DNA from: Paraburkholderia caribensis
Lineage (GTDB): Bacteria; Pseudomonadota; Gammaproteobacteria; Burkholderiales; Burkholderiaceae
Assembly: GCF_002902945.1 (NCBI RefSeq)
Contig: NZ_CP026101.1
Span: 2,356,001-2,420,000 of the forward strand
Reading direction: 5' to 3'
Length of the DNA: 64,000 bases
The position numbers and the translations under genes are program-made. Below, piece after piece: positions 1 through 12,923 of the stretch. Position 1 is the stretch's first letter; every line of letters begins with the position of its first letter. The notes under the pieces were generated by a model. The model was not told the DNA's origin. It searched no databases and saw only the letters and a list, made by a program, of their open reading frames with translations.

Positions 1-36
1 CGCGTGGCTGTGGATGACATCGGCGTAGGAAAATAC

Positions 37-52
37 CTGTATATTTATACAG
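37..52. promoter_or_regulatory. LexA (SOS) operator
   Basis: CTGTATATTTATACAG is a near-perfect match to the proteobacterial LexA consensus CTGT-N8-ACAG with an AT-rich centre. It covers the -10 of a leftward promoter, the usual arrangement for LexA repression. The controlled gene lies to the left of the window and cannot be named. Confidence 0.75.
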
Positions 53-74
53 TATCCTACACGGAAATTGACAA
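46..74 (-). promoter_or_regulatory. Leftward promoter under the LexA box
   Basis: On the minus strand a -35 TTGTCA (69-74) and a -10 TGTATA (46-51) are separated by 17 bases. The -10 lies inside the LexA operator, so bound LexA would block polymerase. The transcript runs out of the window at position 1. Confidence 0.55.
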
Positions 75-480
75 GGGAATGGCGCCCTTTTTGGGAAGAG
101 GGTTTGAGTTTTCTTAGGACTTAAGAGGCTGGTTTGGTGGTAAGTAAGACATTTCGTCGGATGTTTTGTTGGTTTGGTTTTAGCGCAGATTGACAAAACG
201 ACGATCGCTGATCGTGCTGCCGATCAACATGTCCAAGGGACGGAAATGGAAGGGATCGATGTGCTGGCGTAGACCCATCAGCAAAACAGCCGATGCGGTC
301 AGATGGAGCAGTGGGTGCTGCGAAGCTACGCAAATGACGCCCGGCGTCAGCGTACGTTTGGCAAGAGGGAATGAGGGGATATCACGAAACCGCTCATTTC
401 GCGAAGGCCTATCGCGGATGCCAGCACAGAGGCAAGCGGCGGACGCCACTCGAAGGCGCAAATTGCGCGCCCCAAACGCC
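75..480. other. Stretch without a recognisable gene
   Basis: No reading frame here has a convincing start site or recognisable protein. The one structured item is a diverged GCGGATGCCAGC-type unit at about 411-435, a member of the short repeat family found around the 608-bp elements further right. Confidence 0.5.
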
Positions 481-508
481 AAGACCCCGCTTTTGAGGGC
501 GGGGTCTT
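481..508 (-). terminator. rRNA operon terminator
   Basis: A GC-rich hairpin with perfectly paired arms (AAGACCCCGC against its complement, loop TTTTGAGG-like) lies about 15 bases past the 3' end of 5S rRNA. It is placed as the intrinsic terminator of the leftward rRNA operon. Confidence 0.75.
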
Positions 509-523
509 GTCTTGGGTAAGGAG

Positions 524-638
524 CCTGACGATTACCTACTTTCACACGGGCAATCCGCACTATCATCGGCGTGGAGTCGTTTCACGGTCCTGTTCGGGAT
601 GGGAAGGGGTGGTACCGACTCGCTATGGTCATCAGGCA
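524..638 (-). rRNA. rrf: 5S ribosomal RNA
   Basis: The minus strand reads from TGCCTGATGACCATAGC to GTAGGTAATCGTCAGGC, the expected ends of a beta-proteobacterial 5S rRNA of about 115 nt; the ends pair to form helix I. It is the last gene of the operon, about 145 bases after 23S. Confidence 0.95.
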
Positions 639-782
639 TGACGGGTTGCTGCGTCGCGCGGGAGGTTGGGTAACCTGGTCGCGCCACAGCCAATCGGGAA
701 GAAGCGTAAAGAGGGTATGGGGTTGTGTTGTTTCTGGCACAACACCGATCTCAACCTGATGCGTAAAACACACCGGTTATAG

Positions 783-3661
<2,879 letters not shown>

Positions 3662-3855
3662 CCTATAACGGGTGTGTCTCGTCGTGTTGCCACGCCAGAC
3701 TCACTCGCTACAGGTTGAGTATTCGCGTTGTGCCGTATTCCAGGTTCGTCTTTCGATGAACTCAAAAAATACATTGATACAATCACAACCCTGATTCACC
3801 TACTCGCGCGCCCATCTCTAAGCACGCTTTCGTGAATCTCTTTACTACTTCTTCC

Positions 3856-3870
3856 TGATTGTTAAAGAAC
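3856..3870 (-). promoter_or_regulatory. boxA antitermination site in the 16S-23S spacer
   Basis: GTTCTTTAACAATCA on the minus strand matches the Nus-factor boxA. It lies in the spacer between tRNA-Ala and 23S, where a second antitermination loading site is usual. The rest of the spacer (3662-3969) holds no gene. Confidence 0.75.
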
Positions 3871-3969
3871 GACAGCCGATACAAGGCGCTATGCCTTACA
3901 TCACTCGCTGACTGGCTCAATCGCCAATGCATAAGGCTCAGTTCGCACTGAACACTAGGCATTGAGGAT

Positions 3970-4045
3970 TGGTGGAGGATGACGGGATCGAACCGACGAC
4001 CCCCTGCTTGCAAAGCAGGTGCTCTCCCAGCTGAGCTAATCCCCC
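3970..4045 (-). tRNA. tRNA-Ala (TGC)
   Basis: A 76-nt cloverleaf on the minus strand begins GGGGGATTAGCTCAGC and ends in an encoded CCA. The anticodon loop reads CTTTGCAAG, giving TGC. It is the second spacer tRNA of the rRNA operon. Confidence 0.97.
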
Positions 4046-4107
4046 AGTCATACAGCGCACAGGGCATATCCAGCCAGCTACGTCAGCAACCACACCAGAC
4101 AAGGCAA

Positions 4108-4184
4108 TGGTGGGTCTGGATGGATTCGAACCATCGACCCCCGCCTTATCAAGACGGTGCTCTAACCGACTGAGCTACAGACCC
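4108..4184 (-). tRNA. tRNA-Ile (GAT)
   Basis: A 77-nt cloverleaf on the minus strand begins GGGTCTGTAGCTCAGTC and ends in CCA. The anticodon loop CTTGATAAG gives GAT. It lies directly after 16S rRNA, in the usual Ile-Ala spacer order. Confidence 0.97.
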
Positions 4185-4251
4185 CTGAGCCTGTCTTCAA
4201 TTAACAGCCGACAAGTGTGAGCGCTCAACTTGTGAAACGCGAAAGCTCTGG

Positions 4252-5782
<1,531 letters not shown>

Positions 5783-5977
5783 AAACCTGTTACTGTTTTT
5801 CGGTTCATCTAAGAACCGGTCGCTCACTCAAAATCACTGACGAAAGATCTGCGCTGGGTCTTTCAACCCAGTCAAACCTTCCTCAATTTCTTCCGTGTGA
5901 GACTCGATTACTTTCGCTATCAGTGACCCGAAGATCACCGCGCGCCTCGTCATCGAGCGCCCACACTTATCGGCTGT

Positions 5978-5993
5978 TGATTGTTAAAGAACA
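5978..5993 (-). promoter_or_regulatory. boxA antitermination site in the rRNA leader
   Basis: TGTTCTTTAACAATCA on the minus strand lies in the rRNA leader between the promoter and 16S. It is the loading site for the Nus antitermination complex. The remaining leader (5783-6042) shows no gene. Confidence 0.8.
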
Positions 5994-6049
5994 TTCGCGG
6001 GAAGCGCCTTGCTTTCACCACGTTGCTGCGTCAGCAGCAGAGAAACGAG

Positions 6050-6078
6050 ATTATGAAGAACCTTTTTCGTTTCGTCAA
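6050..6078 (-). promoter_or_regulatory. rRNA operon promoter
   Basis: On the minus strand -35 TTGACG (6073-6078) and -10 CATAAT (6050-6055) are spaced by exactly 17 bases. An A-run just upstream (GCTAAAAAAACCGG) could serve as an UP element. Transcription would start near 6042, upstream of boxA and 16S. Confidence 0.8.
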
Positions 6079-6256
6079 CCGGTTTTTTTAGCATCGCCTG
6101 AAAAACCTTGCTGACTTCACGACCGCGCCGTCTCTGCCGCGGCCCCGTTGTGTCGCATCCAACTGACTGCCGCTCAACGAGGACGCGAATCTTAGGCCAT
6201 CCCACGCCACGTGACAAGGGTGAGATGCAAAGTTTTTTCTAAAGCGGCCAAAGCAA

Positions 6257-7381
6257 TCATTCCTCCCGCGCCTTCTCGACTTGCGCCACCGCGTCCACCG
6301 GCTTTCCACCCGCCTTCGCAGCCAGTTCGCGAGCATCGGGCGAACCGATCGTCCAGTCATGCAACACCGTGTACGCCACGGCGAGCAGCGTCGGACCAAT
6401 GAACACGCCGAGGAAGCCAAACGCGAACGCGCCGCCCAGGATGCCGAGCATCACGAGAATCAGCGGCATGTCGCTGCTCTTTCCAATCAGGATAGGCTTG
6501 ACGACGTTATCGGACATCCCCACCACCACCACGCCCCACACCACGAGAAAGATCGCCCATCCCGTTGCGCCGCCGTGATACAGCCAGATCGCGGCGGGCA
6601 GCCACACCACCACGGGGCCACCCGGTATCACCGAAAGAAAGAACGTCGCGAGTCCGAGCAACGCCGGCGTCGGCACGCCGGCAATCCAGCAGCCGAAACC
6701 AGCCAGCACGCCCTGCACCAGCGCCGTCCCGAGGATGCCATACACCACGCCCTTCACCGTGCTGCCCGCCAGCGCCAGCAGATAGTCGGCGCGCTCGCCG
6801 GCAATGCGCCGCATGCCCGCGTTGAGCCACGCCGCAGCGCCTTCGCCGCCCGTATAAAAGAAGAAAGTGAGAATGATGCTGAGCGCGAGCAATCCCAGCC
6901 CATGCGTGACAGCAAGTGCCGCCGCGAGAACCCACTTGCCCGCCGGCGCGGCCAGCACACGCAGTTGCGCAACCATCTCGGAATTACTGCTGGTCACGCG
7001 CTCCCAGAACGATTCGATGCTCGAGCCCACAAGCGGAATCCGCGCAACCCAACCGGGCAAATCGGGCAAGCCCGAATCCGTCAGCTTTTGCACGAACGCG
7101 GTGATGTCCTTGGTATGCGCGCCCAGCGCAAACCCCGCATACACGAAGGGGCCCAGCACGACGACCAGAATGATGAGCACGATCAGCGTCGCCGCCCACT
7201 TGCGCCGCCCGCCCAAGGTCTGCGACAGCTTGCAGTACAAGCCCCACGAGCTGTAGCTGAGAATCGCGCCCCACAGCAGCGCGGTCGTGAACGGCGCCAG
7301 CACCAGCAGCGAGCCGCCGACCAGCAGCAGCAACGCGAACACAGCCGCCAGCCGCTCGATCAGTTGATCCGACTTCACCAT
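6257..7381 (-). CDS. AI-2E family transporter (PerM/YdiK-type membrane protein)
   Basis: A 374-residue integral membrane protein of the AI-2E transporter superfamily. The N-terminus has two closely spaced hydrophobic segments (about residues 9-45), then a helical pair near 60-85, a soluble stretch, and a block of four to five transmembrane segments from about 150 to 350, the layout of this family. Members export or exchange small molecules; the substrate cannot be told from sequence, and the autoinducer-2 label is a family name only. The 25 or so C-terminal residues are charged and cytoplasmic. The gene runs leftward into the rRNA promoter region without a clear terminator. Confidence 0.85.
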   Translation of the reverse strand: MVKSDQLIERLAAVFALLLLVGGSLLVLAPFTTALLWGAILSYSSWGLYCKLSQTLGGRRKWAATLIVLIILVVVLGPFVYAGFALGAHTKDITAFVQKLTDSGLPDLPGWVARIPLVGSSIESFWERVTSSNSEMVAQLRVLAAPAGKWVLAAALAVTHGLGLLALSIILTFFFYTGGEGAAAWLNAGMRRIAGERADYLLALAGSTVKGVVYGILGTALVQGVLAGFGCWIAGVPTPALLGLATFFLSVIPGGPVVVWLPAAIWLYHGGATGWAIFLVVWGVVVVGMSDNVVKPILIGKSSDMPLILVMLGILGGAFAFGFLGVFIGPTLLAVAYTVLHDWTIGSPDARELAAKAGGKPVDAVAQVEKAREE

Positions 7382-7641
7382 GCATTACCCCCGACACGAC
7401 CCCAAAGTGACCTGAACGACCGCCGCGCAGACGTCGAAACATCTGCAGAACGAGTATAGGAAAGCTCCGGCGAAAGCCACGAACGCAAGGCCCGACACGG
7501 ACCAACAGCCTCCGCGAGCGCGCCCTTCACGGACGGACAAGCCCACACCGCGGGCGATTCGCTGCCAGCAGTGCGTGTCGATAATATGTCGACGAAGAAA
7601 CGACTAGAATATATGGTTCTCTGCACACAACCTCCGGATTT

Positions 7642-8856
7642 ATGCGCTCGCGAATCGCCAAACGTCTCCCTCCCGATGCCGACAAGCTGGTCGGTCTATC
7701 GCTCGCGCTCTTCGCGTCGGGCAGCCGCACCGAAGACCGCTTCTGGGAATCCAAGCTCGACGCACTGCTCGCGAAAATAGTCCGCAACGGCAACCAGACC
7801 ACGCTCGACGCCGCACTCGACCATCTCCAGCAGAATCATCCGGATGCTTACGGCGCCTTGGCCGACATGGCCGAAACGCATAGCGAGTCGCTGCTCGTCG
7901 AGCACGACGGCGTCCAGTACGAAGCGTTGCTGATCGCCGCGCCCGTACTGGCCTGGACGCGCTACGCGATTCCGTCGGGCACCCTCAAAGGCGACGCGGC
8001 CGACGCGCTGCGCGCCCATCTGCAGGCGCATGTGCTTGCAGCCGGCACGCGTGTCGCGATGGCGCCCTTTATGTATAGCATCGACCAGTTACCGCGTCAT
8101 CACGTCGAAACCTGGCGCCTCGCGCAGCAGCTGGCGCAGGCAGCCGTGGCTGGCGGAAACGCGAAGATCAATTTTGGCGAACTGCCGGAAACGTCGCCCA
8201 TTCTCGCCGATCCACGCTTCGTGCTGGCCGTTGTCGCGGCGCCCGTCGGCGCGCCCGTGTTCCGCTGGCAGGAGGAAGAAGGTGGCTCGCGCATCGAGCG
8301 CGGCCAATGTCTCGAACAATGGGCGACGCAAGGCGGCGCCAATCTGGCCGTCGTGCTGCCCGGTTGCGAGTTCGAATGCCTGTTGCCGGACGCCTACTAC
8401 TCGGCCTGCCGCGACGCCGACGAGCGCGTGCGCCCGCACACCGTTCGCACCGCGGTGCGCTATCTGTTCGACACGATCGGCGCGACGCCCGACGAACTGC
8501 GCGCGGTCGTCGCCGGCTTCGGCGAGCGGCGCATCGACGAATACCGGATCGGCTTCACGCGCCGCGGCAGCAACGACGTGATCTACGGCGTCGTGTGGCC
8601 GCTGTACGGCCGCGAGAACGGCGACCCGGGCATCGACGAGGAACCGCAAGAGGCGATGTCGGCTGAAGGTCCGCTCGAAGATATCGTCGCGTTGCTGAAA
8701 GAAACGGGCATCACCGATATCCGCCGTCATGCTGGCCGCTTCGAGCCGGAATATTGTGACGACTGCGGCGTCCCACTTTATGCGGACCCGCTCGGCGAGA
8801 TCGTTCACGCCGAAATGCCGGAAGATGCCGAGCCCGCTCAGCCACATTTCCACTGA
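7642..8856 (+). CDS. DUF2863 family protein
   Basis: A 404-residue protein resembling the DUF2863 family known mainly from Burkholderiales; function unknown. It has no signal peptide or membrane segment, so it is probably cytoplasmic. The body is a mixed alpha/beta sequence rich in acidic residues. Near the C-terminus, Cys-Asp-Asp-Cys (about residue 371) is the only cysteine pair that looks like a metal or redox site, and the last residues are PHFH, so a metal-binding tail is possible. The start is the first ATG after a weak purine-poor leader. A strong terminator follows 30 bases after the stop, so it is likely a single-gene transcript. Confidence 0.75.
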   Translation: MRSRIAKRLPPDADKLVGLSLALFASGSRTEDRFWESKLDALLAKIVRNGNQTTLDAALDHLQQNHPDAYGALADMAETHSESLLVEHDGVQYEALLIAAPVLAWTRYAIPSGTLKGDAADALRAHLQAHVLAAGTRVAMAPFMYSIDQLPRHHVETWRLAQQLAQAAVAGGNAKINFGELPETSPILADPRFVLAVVAAPVGAPVFRWQEEEGGSRIERGQCLEQWATQGGANLAVVLPGCEFECLLPDAYYSACRDADERVRPHTVRTAVRYLFDTIGATPDELRAVVAGFGERRIDEYRIGFTRRGSNDVIYGVVWPLYGRENGDPGIDEEPQEAMSAEGPLEDIVALLKETGITDIRRHAGRFEPEYCDDCGVPLYADPLGEIVHAEMPEDAEPAQPHFH

Positions 8857-8885
8857 TCACTTCAGAGTTTTCTCTGCATCGAATC

Positions 8886-8912
8886 AAGCCCCGCCGCGTG
8901 CGGGGCTTTTTT
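8886..8912 (+). terminator. Intrinsic terminator after the DUF2863 gene
   Basis: AGCCCCGC and GCGGGGCT form a stem around a short loop, followed by a run of six T residues on the plus strand. Confidence 0.85.
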
Positions 8913-9054
8913 CATGGCACTCGTCCTATGCCACCTGGACAGGCCGCCACGCGACTGGGAATTTGTCATCATCGACACGATGGTGCATCGCTGCGCGACG
9001 ACGAAATCGTTGCGTGCATCGCGCCGTCACGACCGATCGATCAGGAGGCAATGC

Positions 9055-9936
9055 ATGCGATTTTCAGTTTTCAACTCGGACGCCGAACGCAGGGAAGGAC
9101 TCAAGACTCTCTTACGGCAAATCGACCGGCAGGCACGGTTCGGCGAAGCGCAGGACTGGCCGCAGGTCGAGCGCACGCTGCGCCGCCTGCAACCGGACCT
9201 GTTGCTGATCGACTGGGAGGACTGGATGTCGCCCCTCGACGCCCGCACGTTGCTCGCCAACCATCCCGGCCTGCCCGTCGCCGTGCTGGTCGACGACATA
9301 TCGCCCGCCCATGTGCGCGCGTTCGTCGAGAAAGGCGTGCTCGGCGTCATTCCGCGCTCCACCGATCCGCGCGTGATCGTGCGCGCGCTAGAAATGGTTT
9401 TGCTGGGCGTTCACTACATTCCTGCGGGCGCCCTGTCGTTCGACGCACCCGTCTCGTCCGGCAAGCTCGCGCGTCAACTGAACGAGGCTCGCTCGCTAGA
9501 ACTGGTCGCGCCGCCCAAGCGGCCACGCCTGGGCGGCGGCCTTTCGCCGCGGCAAGAACAGATCATGCGCTGCGTGCACATGGGCAGTACGAATAAAATG
9601 ATTGCTCGCGCGTTAGGCATCAGCGAGGGCACCGTGAAAATCCATCTGGCGACGATCTTCCAGCAACTGGGCGCACCGAACCGCGCCGCCGCCGTCGCGA
9701 TATACAACGGCTGGCTCACCGCGCAACTCGAAGTGCTGCGCAGCGGACACAATCGCATCCAGCGGCCCGCGCGCGTGACGTCCAACGTTGCGCCACTGCG
9801 GCAGCGCAAGCCGCGAACTTTCCGCTATCCGTTGCCTGCCAACGACACCACCGGCGCACTGCCGATGGCCGCCGAAGCGACGACGCCCTACGACATACGG
9901 CGCAAACGCCCGGAACGCGACGACGGCGCGATGTAA
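9055..9936 (+). CDS. LuxR-family response regulator with atypical receiver domain
   Basis: A 293-residue two-domain regulator. Residues 1-120 resemble a response-regulator receiver: Asp53 sits at the phospho-acceptor position (LLLID), but the usual acidic pair after strand 1 is reduced to one Asp (FNSD, Asp9) and the conserved lysine before the PRSTDP turn is Arg101. Residues about 160-215 form a LuxR/GerE helix-turn-helix (SPRQEQIM, SEGTVKIHL). The basic C-terminal tail has no known domain. The start at 9055 was chosen because AGGAGG (9043-9048) lies six bases upstream; an in-frame extension to 8914 has no such site. No sensor kinase is adjacent. Target genes are unknown. Confidence 0.82.
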   Translation: MRFSVFNSDAERREGLKTLLRQIDRQARFGEAQDWPQVERTLRRLQPDLLLIDWEDWMSPLDARTLLANHPGLPVAVLVDDISPAHVRAFVEKGVLGVIPRSTDPRVIVRALEMVLLGVHYIPAGALSFDAPVSSGKLARQLNEARSLELVAPPKRPRLGGGLSPRQEQIMRCVHMGSTNKMIARALGISEGTVKIHLATIFQQLGAPNRAAAVAIYNGWLTAQLEVLRSGHNRIQRPARVTSNVAPLRQRKPRTFRYPLPANDTTGALPMAAEATTPYDIRRKRPERDDGAM

Positions 9937-10045
9937 AGGTGCAAAGGATGTAAAGGTCGAAAGGAATCCACCGTGAATAGACATAAATCATCGCTGGCAT
10001 GGAATCCGCTCACACGTTTCGCTATTCAACGAGTAATATGAAGAC

Positions 10046-10720
10046 ATGGGTTTCCTCTACACACCGCTTCCGTTGTGGGTCGCTGTCGGTGGCTGGATCG
10101 CCGCTGTGGCTTTGCTCGCGCTCGCGCTCTGGAAGAATCCGTTCAGGCGCTTGCAGGAACCCGTGCTCCAGCATGTGTGGCTCGCCATCATCGTCGCCGT
10201 GTCGGTGCTGTGGGCGACCAACGCCTGGCTCGAAGATGGCACGGTGATTCACCTGCTCGGTGCGACGCTCGTCGTCACGCTATTCGACTGGGGGCTCGCA
10301 CTCATCGCAATGGCCATCGTGACGGGGCTTGCCGCCGTCGTCTTCGACGCGCCGTGGCAAGGCATCGCACTCACCTTCCTCGTATTCGGCGCCGTTCCCG
10401 TCGGCGTATCGACGCTCCTGCAACGTGCATGCGTCGCGTGGCTGCCGCGCAATCTCTTCATGTTCATCTTCGGCCAGGGTTTCGTGTCGCCCGCTATCGC
10501 GGTGTCGGTGGCATCGGCCGTTGCGCTGGCAACGCATATCGCGCTCGCCGACGGCTCGATGTCGGTCATCCCGGCCGGCTATGCGTTTAGCGTGTTCCTG
10601 CTTGCGTCGGGTGAATCGTGGTTCACGGGTATGTCGACGGCGTTGATCGCCGTCTATCGTCCCGCGTGGGTCACGACGTATGACGTGCGGCGCTATCGTC
10701 TCGGCGGTCCGCGCACCTGA
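10046..10720 (+). CDS. CbiM-like (COG3235-type) membrane protein
   Basis: A 224-residue, highly hydrophobic protein with about six to seven transmembrane segments. The stretch FGQGFVSPAIAVS and the overall pattern resemble the CbiM/energy-coupling-factor permease fold. It lacks the N-terminal His-containing metal-binding start seen in true cobalt or nickel CbiM proteins, since it begins MGFLYTPLP. It is therefore better called a CbiM-like protein of unknown substrate. No ATPase, CbiQ or cobalamin gene is nearby. The Shine-Dalgarno site is weak, so the start is less certain. Confidence 0.6.
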   Translation: MGFLYTPLPLWVAVGGWIAAVALLALALWKNPFRRLQEPVLQHVWLAIIVAVSVLWATNAWLEDGTVIHLLGATLVVTLFDWGLALIAMAIVTGLAAVVFDAPWQGIALTFLVFGAVPVGVSTLLQRACVAWLPRNLFMFIFGQGFVSPAIAVSVASAVALATHIALADGSMSVIPAGYAFSVFLLASGESWFTGMSTALIAVYRPAWVTTYDVRRYRLGGPRT

Positions 10721-10918
10721 TCCTTCAACCGCAGTGCAATGGCATCGAGATGAATGCGCCCGTCCGGCGCGATTGCTGATGCATGCAACATCCGCCCATC
10801 TATCGCTCGTTGAGATCGGGCACTACGACACGGCAAAATATTTGTGCCAGGATTGAACTCCTTCCTGCGGATGGGCATCTTATGTGCCTGACGTCTTCAT
10901 AGCATTGATCATAGATAG

Positions 10919-11602
10919 ATGGATCGCACCAACGCACCGCGCCGATTGCCGCGGTTGGTCGGCCGGCTAGCGGTGTGGATTGCGAGCGCGTCGCTCGCAT
11001 GCTCGCTGCCTGCCCTCGCCGATCAACTCGGGCAGCACAACGACCTCGTCAGCAAATTCATCAACGATATGCACGCCGATCCGCTCGTTGCGGATTGCGC
11101 CGCGCATGGCAACTTTGTCGCGAGCACGTCGACGGCTTTCGATCATGTCGAGTTCCCCCCCAGTTCATTCGACAGCGCGCACGCAGCCGTCACGCCCTGG
11201 AACGATTCGTTCGACGAAGGCAAGCAGAAGGTCAAGGTCGACAGCGTCGTGACCGTCGAAGGTCTGGGCGTTCCGCAAAGCGGCGGCGACCCGGCGCAGC
11301 TCAAGTTCCGCTGCGGCTATGTCGGCGCGCAGATGCTCGCGTTCAGCTGGAACGATCCCGTGCCGCCTCTGCGCTCGCGAAGCACGGCGTCGTCGGGATC
11401 GAACACGGCGAAGGGCAAGCACGCTGTCAGCGGCAAGGGTTCGAAGAAAAACTCAGGCAAGTCGACGAAAGGCACGACGAACAAGTCAGGCAACAAGAAG
11501 TCGGGCAAATCGTCAGGCAAGGCCGTGACGACCAAGAGCAGCGCCGCGAAGACGAGCGCTAAAACGAGCGCAAAAAAGTCGGCCGCGAAGAAGACACATT
11601 GA
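10919..11602 (+). CDS. Secreted protein with Lys/Ser/Thr-rich C-terminal tail
   Basis: A 227-residue protein with two parts. Residues 1-34 look like a signal peptide (basic start, hydrophobic core, cleavage after LPALA). Residues 35-155 form a compact domain with three cysteines that recurs in Burkholderia proteins of unknown role, possibly those annotated BspC; this name is a weak memory-based guess. Residues about 160-227 are a low-complexity basic tail built from Gly-Ser-Lys and Ala-Lys-Thr-Ser motifs, much like AlgP or histone H1 tails. Such a tail on an exported protein could bind nucleic acid, lipopolysaccharide or cell-wall polymers. No good Shine-Dalgarno site precedes the ATG. Confidence 0.65.
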   Translation: MDRTNAPRRLPRLVGRLAVWIASASLACSLPALADQLGQHNDLVSKFINDMHADPLVADCAAHGNFVASTSTAFDHVEFPPSSFDSAHAAVTPWNDSFDEGKQKVKVDSVVTVEGLGVPQSGGDPAQLKFRCGYVGAQMLAFSWNDPVPPLRSRSTASSGSNTAKGKHAVSGKGSKKNSGKSTKGTTNKSGNKKSGKSSGKAVTTKSSAAKTSAKTSAKKSAAKKTH

Positions 11603-11655
11603 GCTCGCGCGAGAGCCTGATCTGACCATCCGATCAGACAAACCACGCGAGCAAT

Positions 11656-11695
11656 AAAAAGCGAGGCCACGCATCACGCGTGGCCTCGCTTTTTT
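11656..11695. terminator. Bidirectional terminator
   Basis: A 12-bp GC-rich stem (GCGAGGCCACGC and its complement) is flanked by A-run on the left and T-run on the right. It lies between two convergent genes and could end transcripts from both sides. Confidence 0.85.
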
Positions 11696-11726
11696 ACATA
11701 CCTTTGCGATTCGTCGATACAGCGCG

Positions 11727-12893
11727 TCAGGCAAACGTCTCCATATGCCAGAGAATCGCCTGCAGCATCGACGCACCGAGCGACGCGCTGCGCTCACCGT
11801 TCCAGCCCACGCGTTCGTCGGGCAGATTGGCATTGTCCTTGAACGGCATCTCCAGCGTCAGCGACAGGCAACCGAACTCGTTGCCGACGTACTTCGATGC
11901 CAGCTTCAGCGCATCCTGCCGATACTTGCTCGCTTCATAACCGTACTTGTCCTGGAAATCGGGACTCGCGCGCTTGAAGTTTTCGATGAATGCCGTCTGC
12001 TCCTGGCGTTGGCGTTCGGTGAAGCTCGGCAGCATCTCCGAGCCCGCGACGAACACATACGGCAGCGCCTCGTCGCCGTGAATGTCGAAGAACAGATCGC
12101 AACCCGTCGCATGAATCGCGTCGCGCACGAGCAGCACTTCGGGGCTGCGCGCAGCGTCCGGCTCCATCCATTCGCGATTCAGGTTCGCGCCGGCCGCATT
12201 CGTGCGCAGGTTGCCGTGCACGCTGCCGTCCGGGTTCATGTTCGGCACGATGTAGAAGTCGGCGTAATCGAAGAGCTTGCGCGCGACGGGGTCTCCCGAC
12301 CAGTCGCCCCACCCCGCGAGCCGCTTCACCAGACCTTCGACGAACCACTCGGCCATCGTCTCGCCCGGATGCTGGCGCGCGATGATCCAGATGGTCTTCT
12401 TCGGCTTCAGCGTGCCGTCTTCGAGCAAGCTCGGCGTGCCGAGCGTGAGCAGCGACATCGGCCGGCCTTCGACCGTCTTGCCCAGTTCCGTCAGCGCCGC
12501 ATGCGGCATCTGTTGAACTGCGCCGAGAAATTCCGAGTGACGCTCTTCGCTGTACGGCTCGAAGTACGCGTAATAGATGCGGTCGAAATCGGGCGTGTGA
12601 TCGATGGTCAGCACGCGGCCGTCGTACGAGGTCGGCACGCGAAACCAGTTCACGCGGTCATAGCTCGCGCACGCCTGATAGTTGCGCCAGCCGTCGGCGA
12701 ATGCACAGTCGGCGGCGTTCTCGAAGGTCATCACGCAGCGCTCGCCGCGCGCGCCCGACAACCGGAAATAGAACCACTGCGCAAAGTCGGCGTGGCTGTC
12801 GGCACGCACGCGCAAGCGGATGTTGTCGGCCTGCGCGCAGGACAGGACTTCGATCGCGCCTGCGTCGAAATTGCTCGTAATGGATAGCGTCAT
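11727..12893 (-). CDS. M14 family metallocarboxypeptidase (cytosolic carboxypeptidase type)
   Basis: A 388-residue zinc carboxypeptidase. Residues 1-125 match the beta-sandwich domain that precedes the catalytic domain in cytosolic carboxypeptidases. The M14 zinc and catalytic residues are visible: His175 and Glu178 in RQHPGETMAEW, His272 in DIHGDE, the substrate-binding Asn-Arg at 239-240 (NLNREW), and a Glu in LTLEMPF near residue 350. The family removes C-terminal residues, including glutamates from side chains or tails, but the bacterial substrate is not known. There is no signal peptide. It is probably co-transcribed after yaaA, 30 bases upstream. Confidence 0.85.
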   Translation of the reverse strand: MTLSITSNFDAGAIEVLSCAQADNIRLRVRADSHADFAQWFYFRLSGARGERCVMTFENAADCAFADGWRNYQACASYDRVNWFRVPTSYDGRVLTIDHTPDFDRIYYAYFEPYSEERHSEFLGAVQQMPHAALTELGKTVEGRPMSLLTLGTPSLLEDGTLKPKKTIWIIARQHPGETMAEWFVEGLVKRLAGWGDWSGDPVARKLFDYADFYIVPNMNPDGSVHGNLRTNAAGANLNREWMEPDAARSPEVLLVRDAIHATGCDLFFDIHGDEALPYVFVAGSEMLPSFTERQRQEQTAFIENFKRASPDFQDKYGYEASKYRQDALKLASKYVGNEFGCLSLTLEMPFKDNANLPDERVGWNGERSASLGASMLQAILWHMETFA

Positions 12894-12923
12894 GATGGTG
12901 TTTCCTGCTGGTTCGGCGCGGCG

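Noticed and set aside
190..519. Open frame of about 109 codons left of 5S rRNA
   Set aside because: It runs into the rRNA terminator and contains a short repeat unit; no start site or protein family was recognised.
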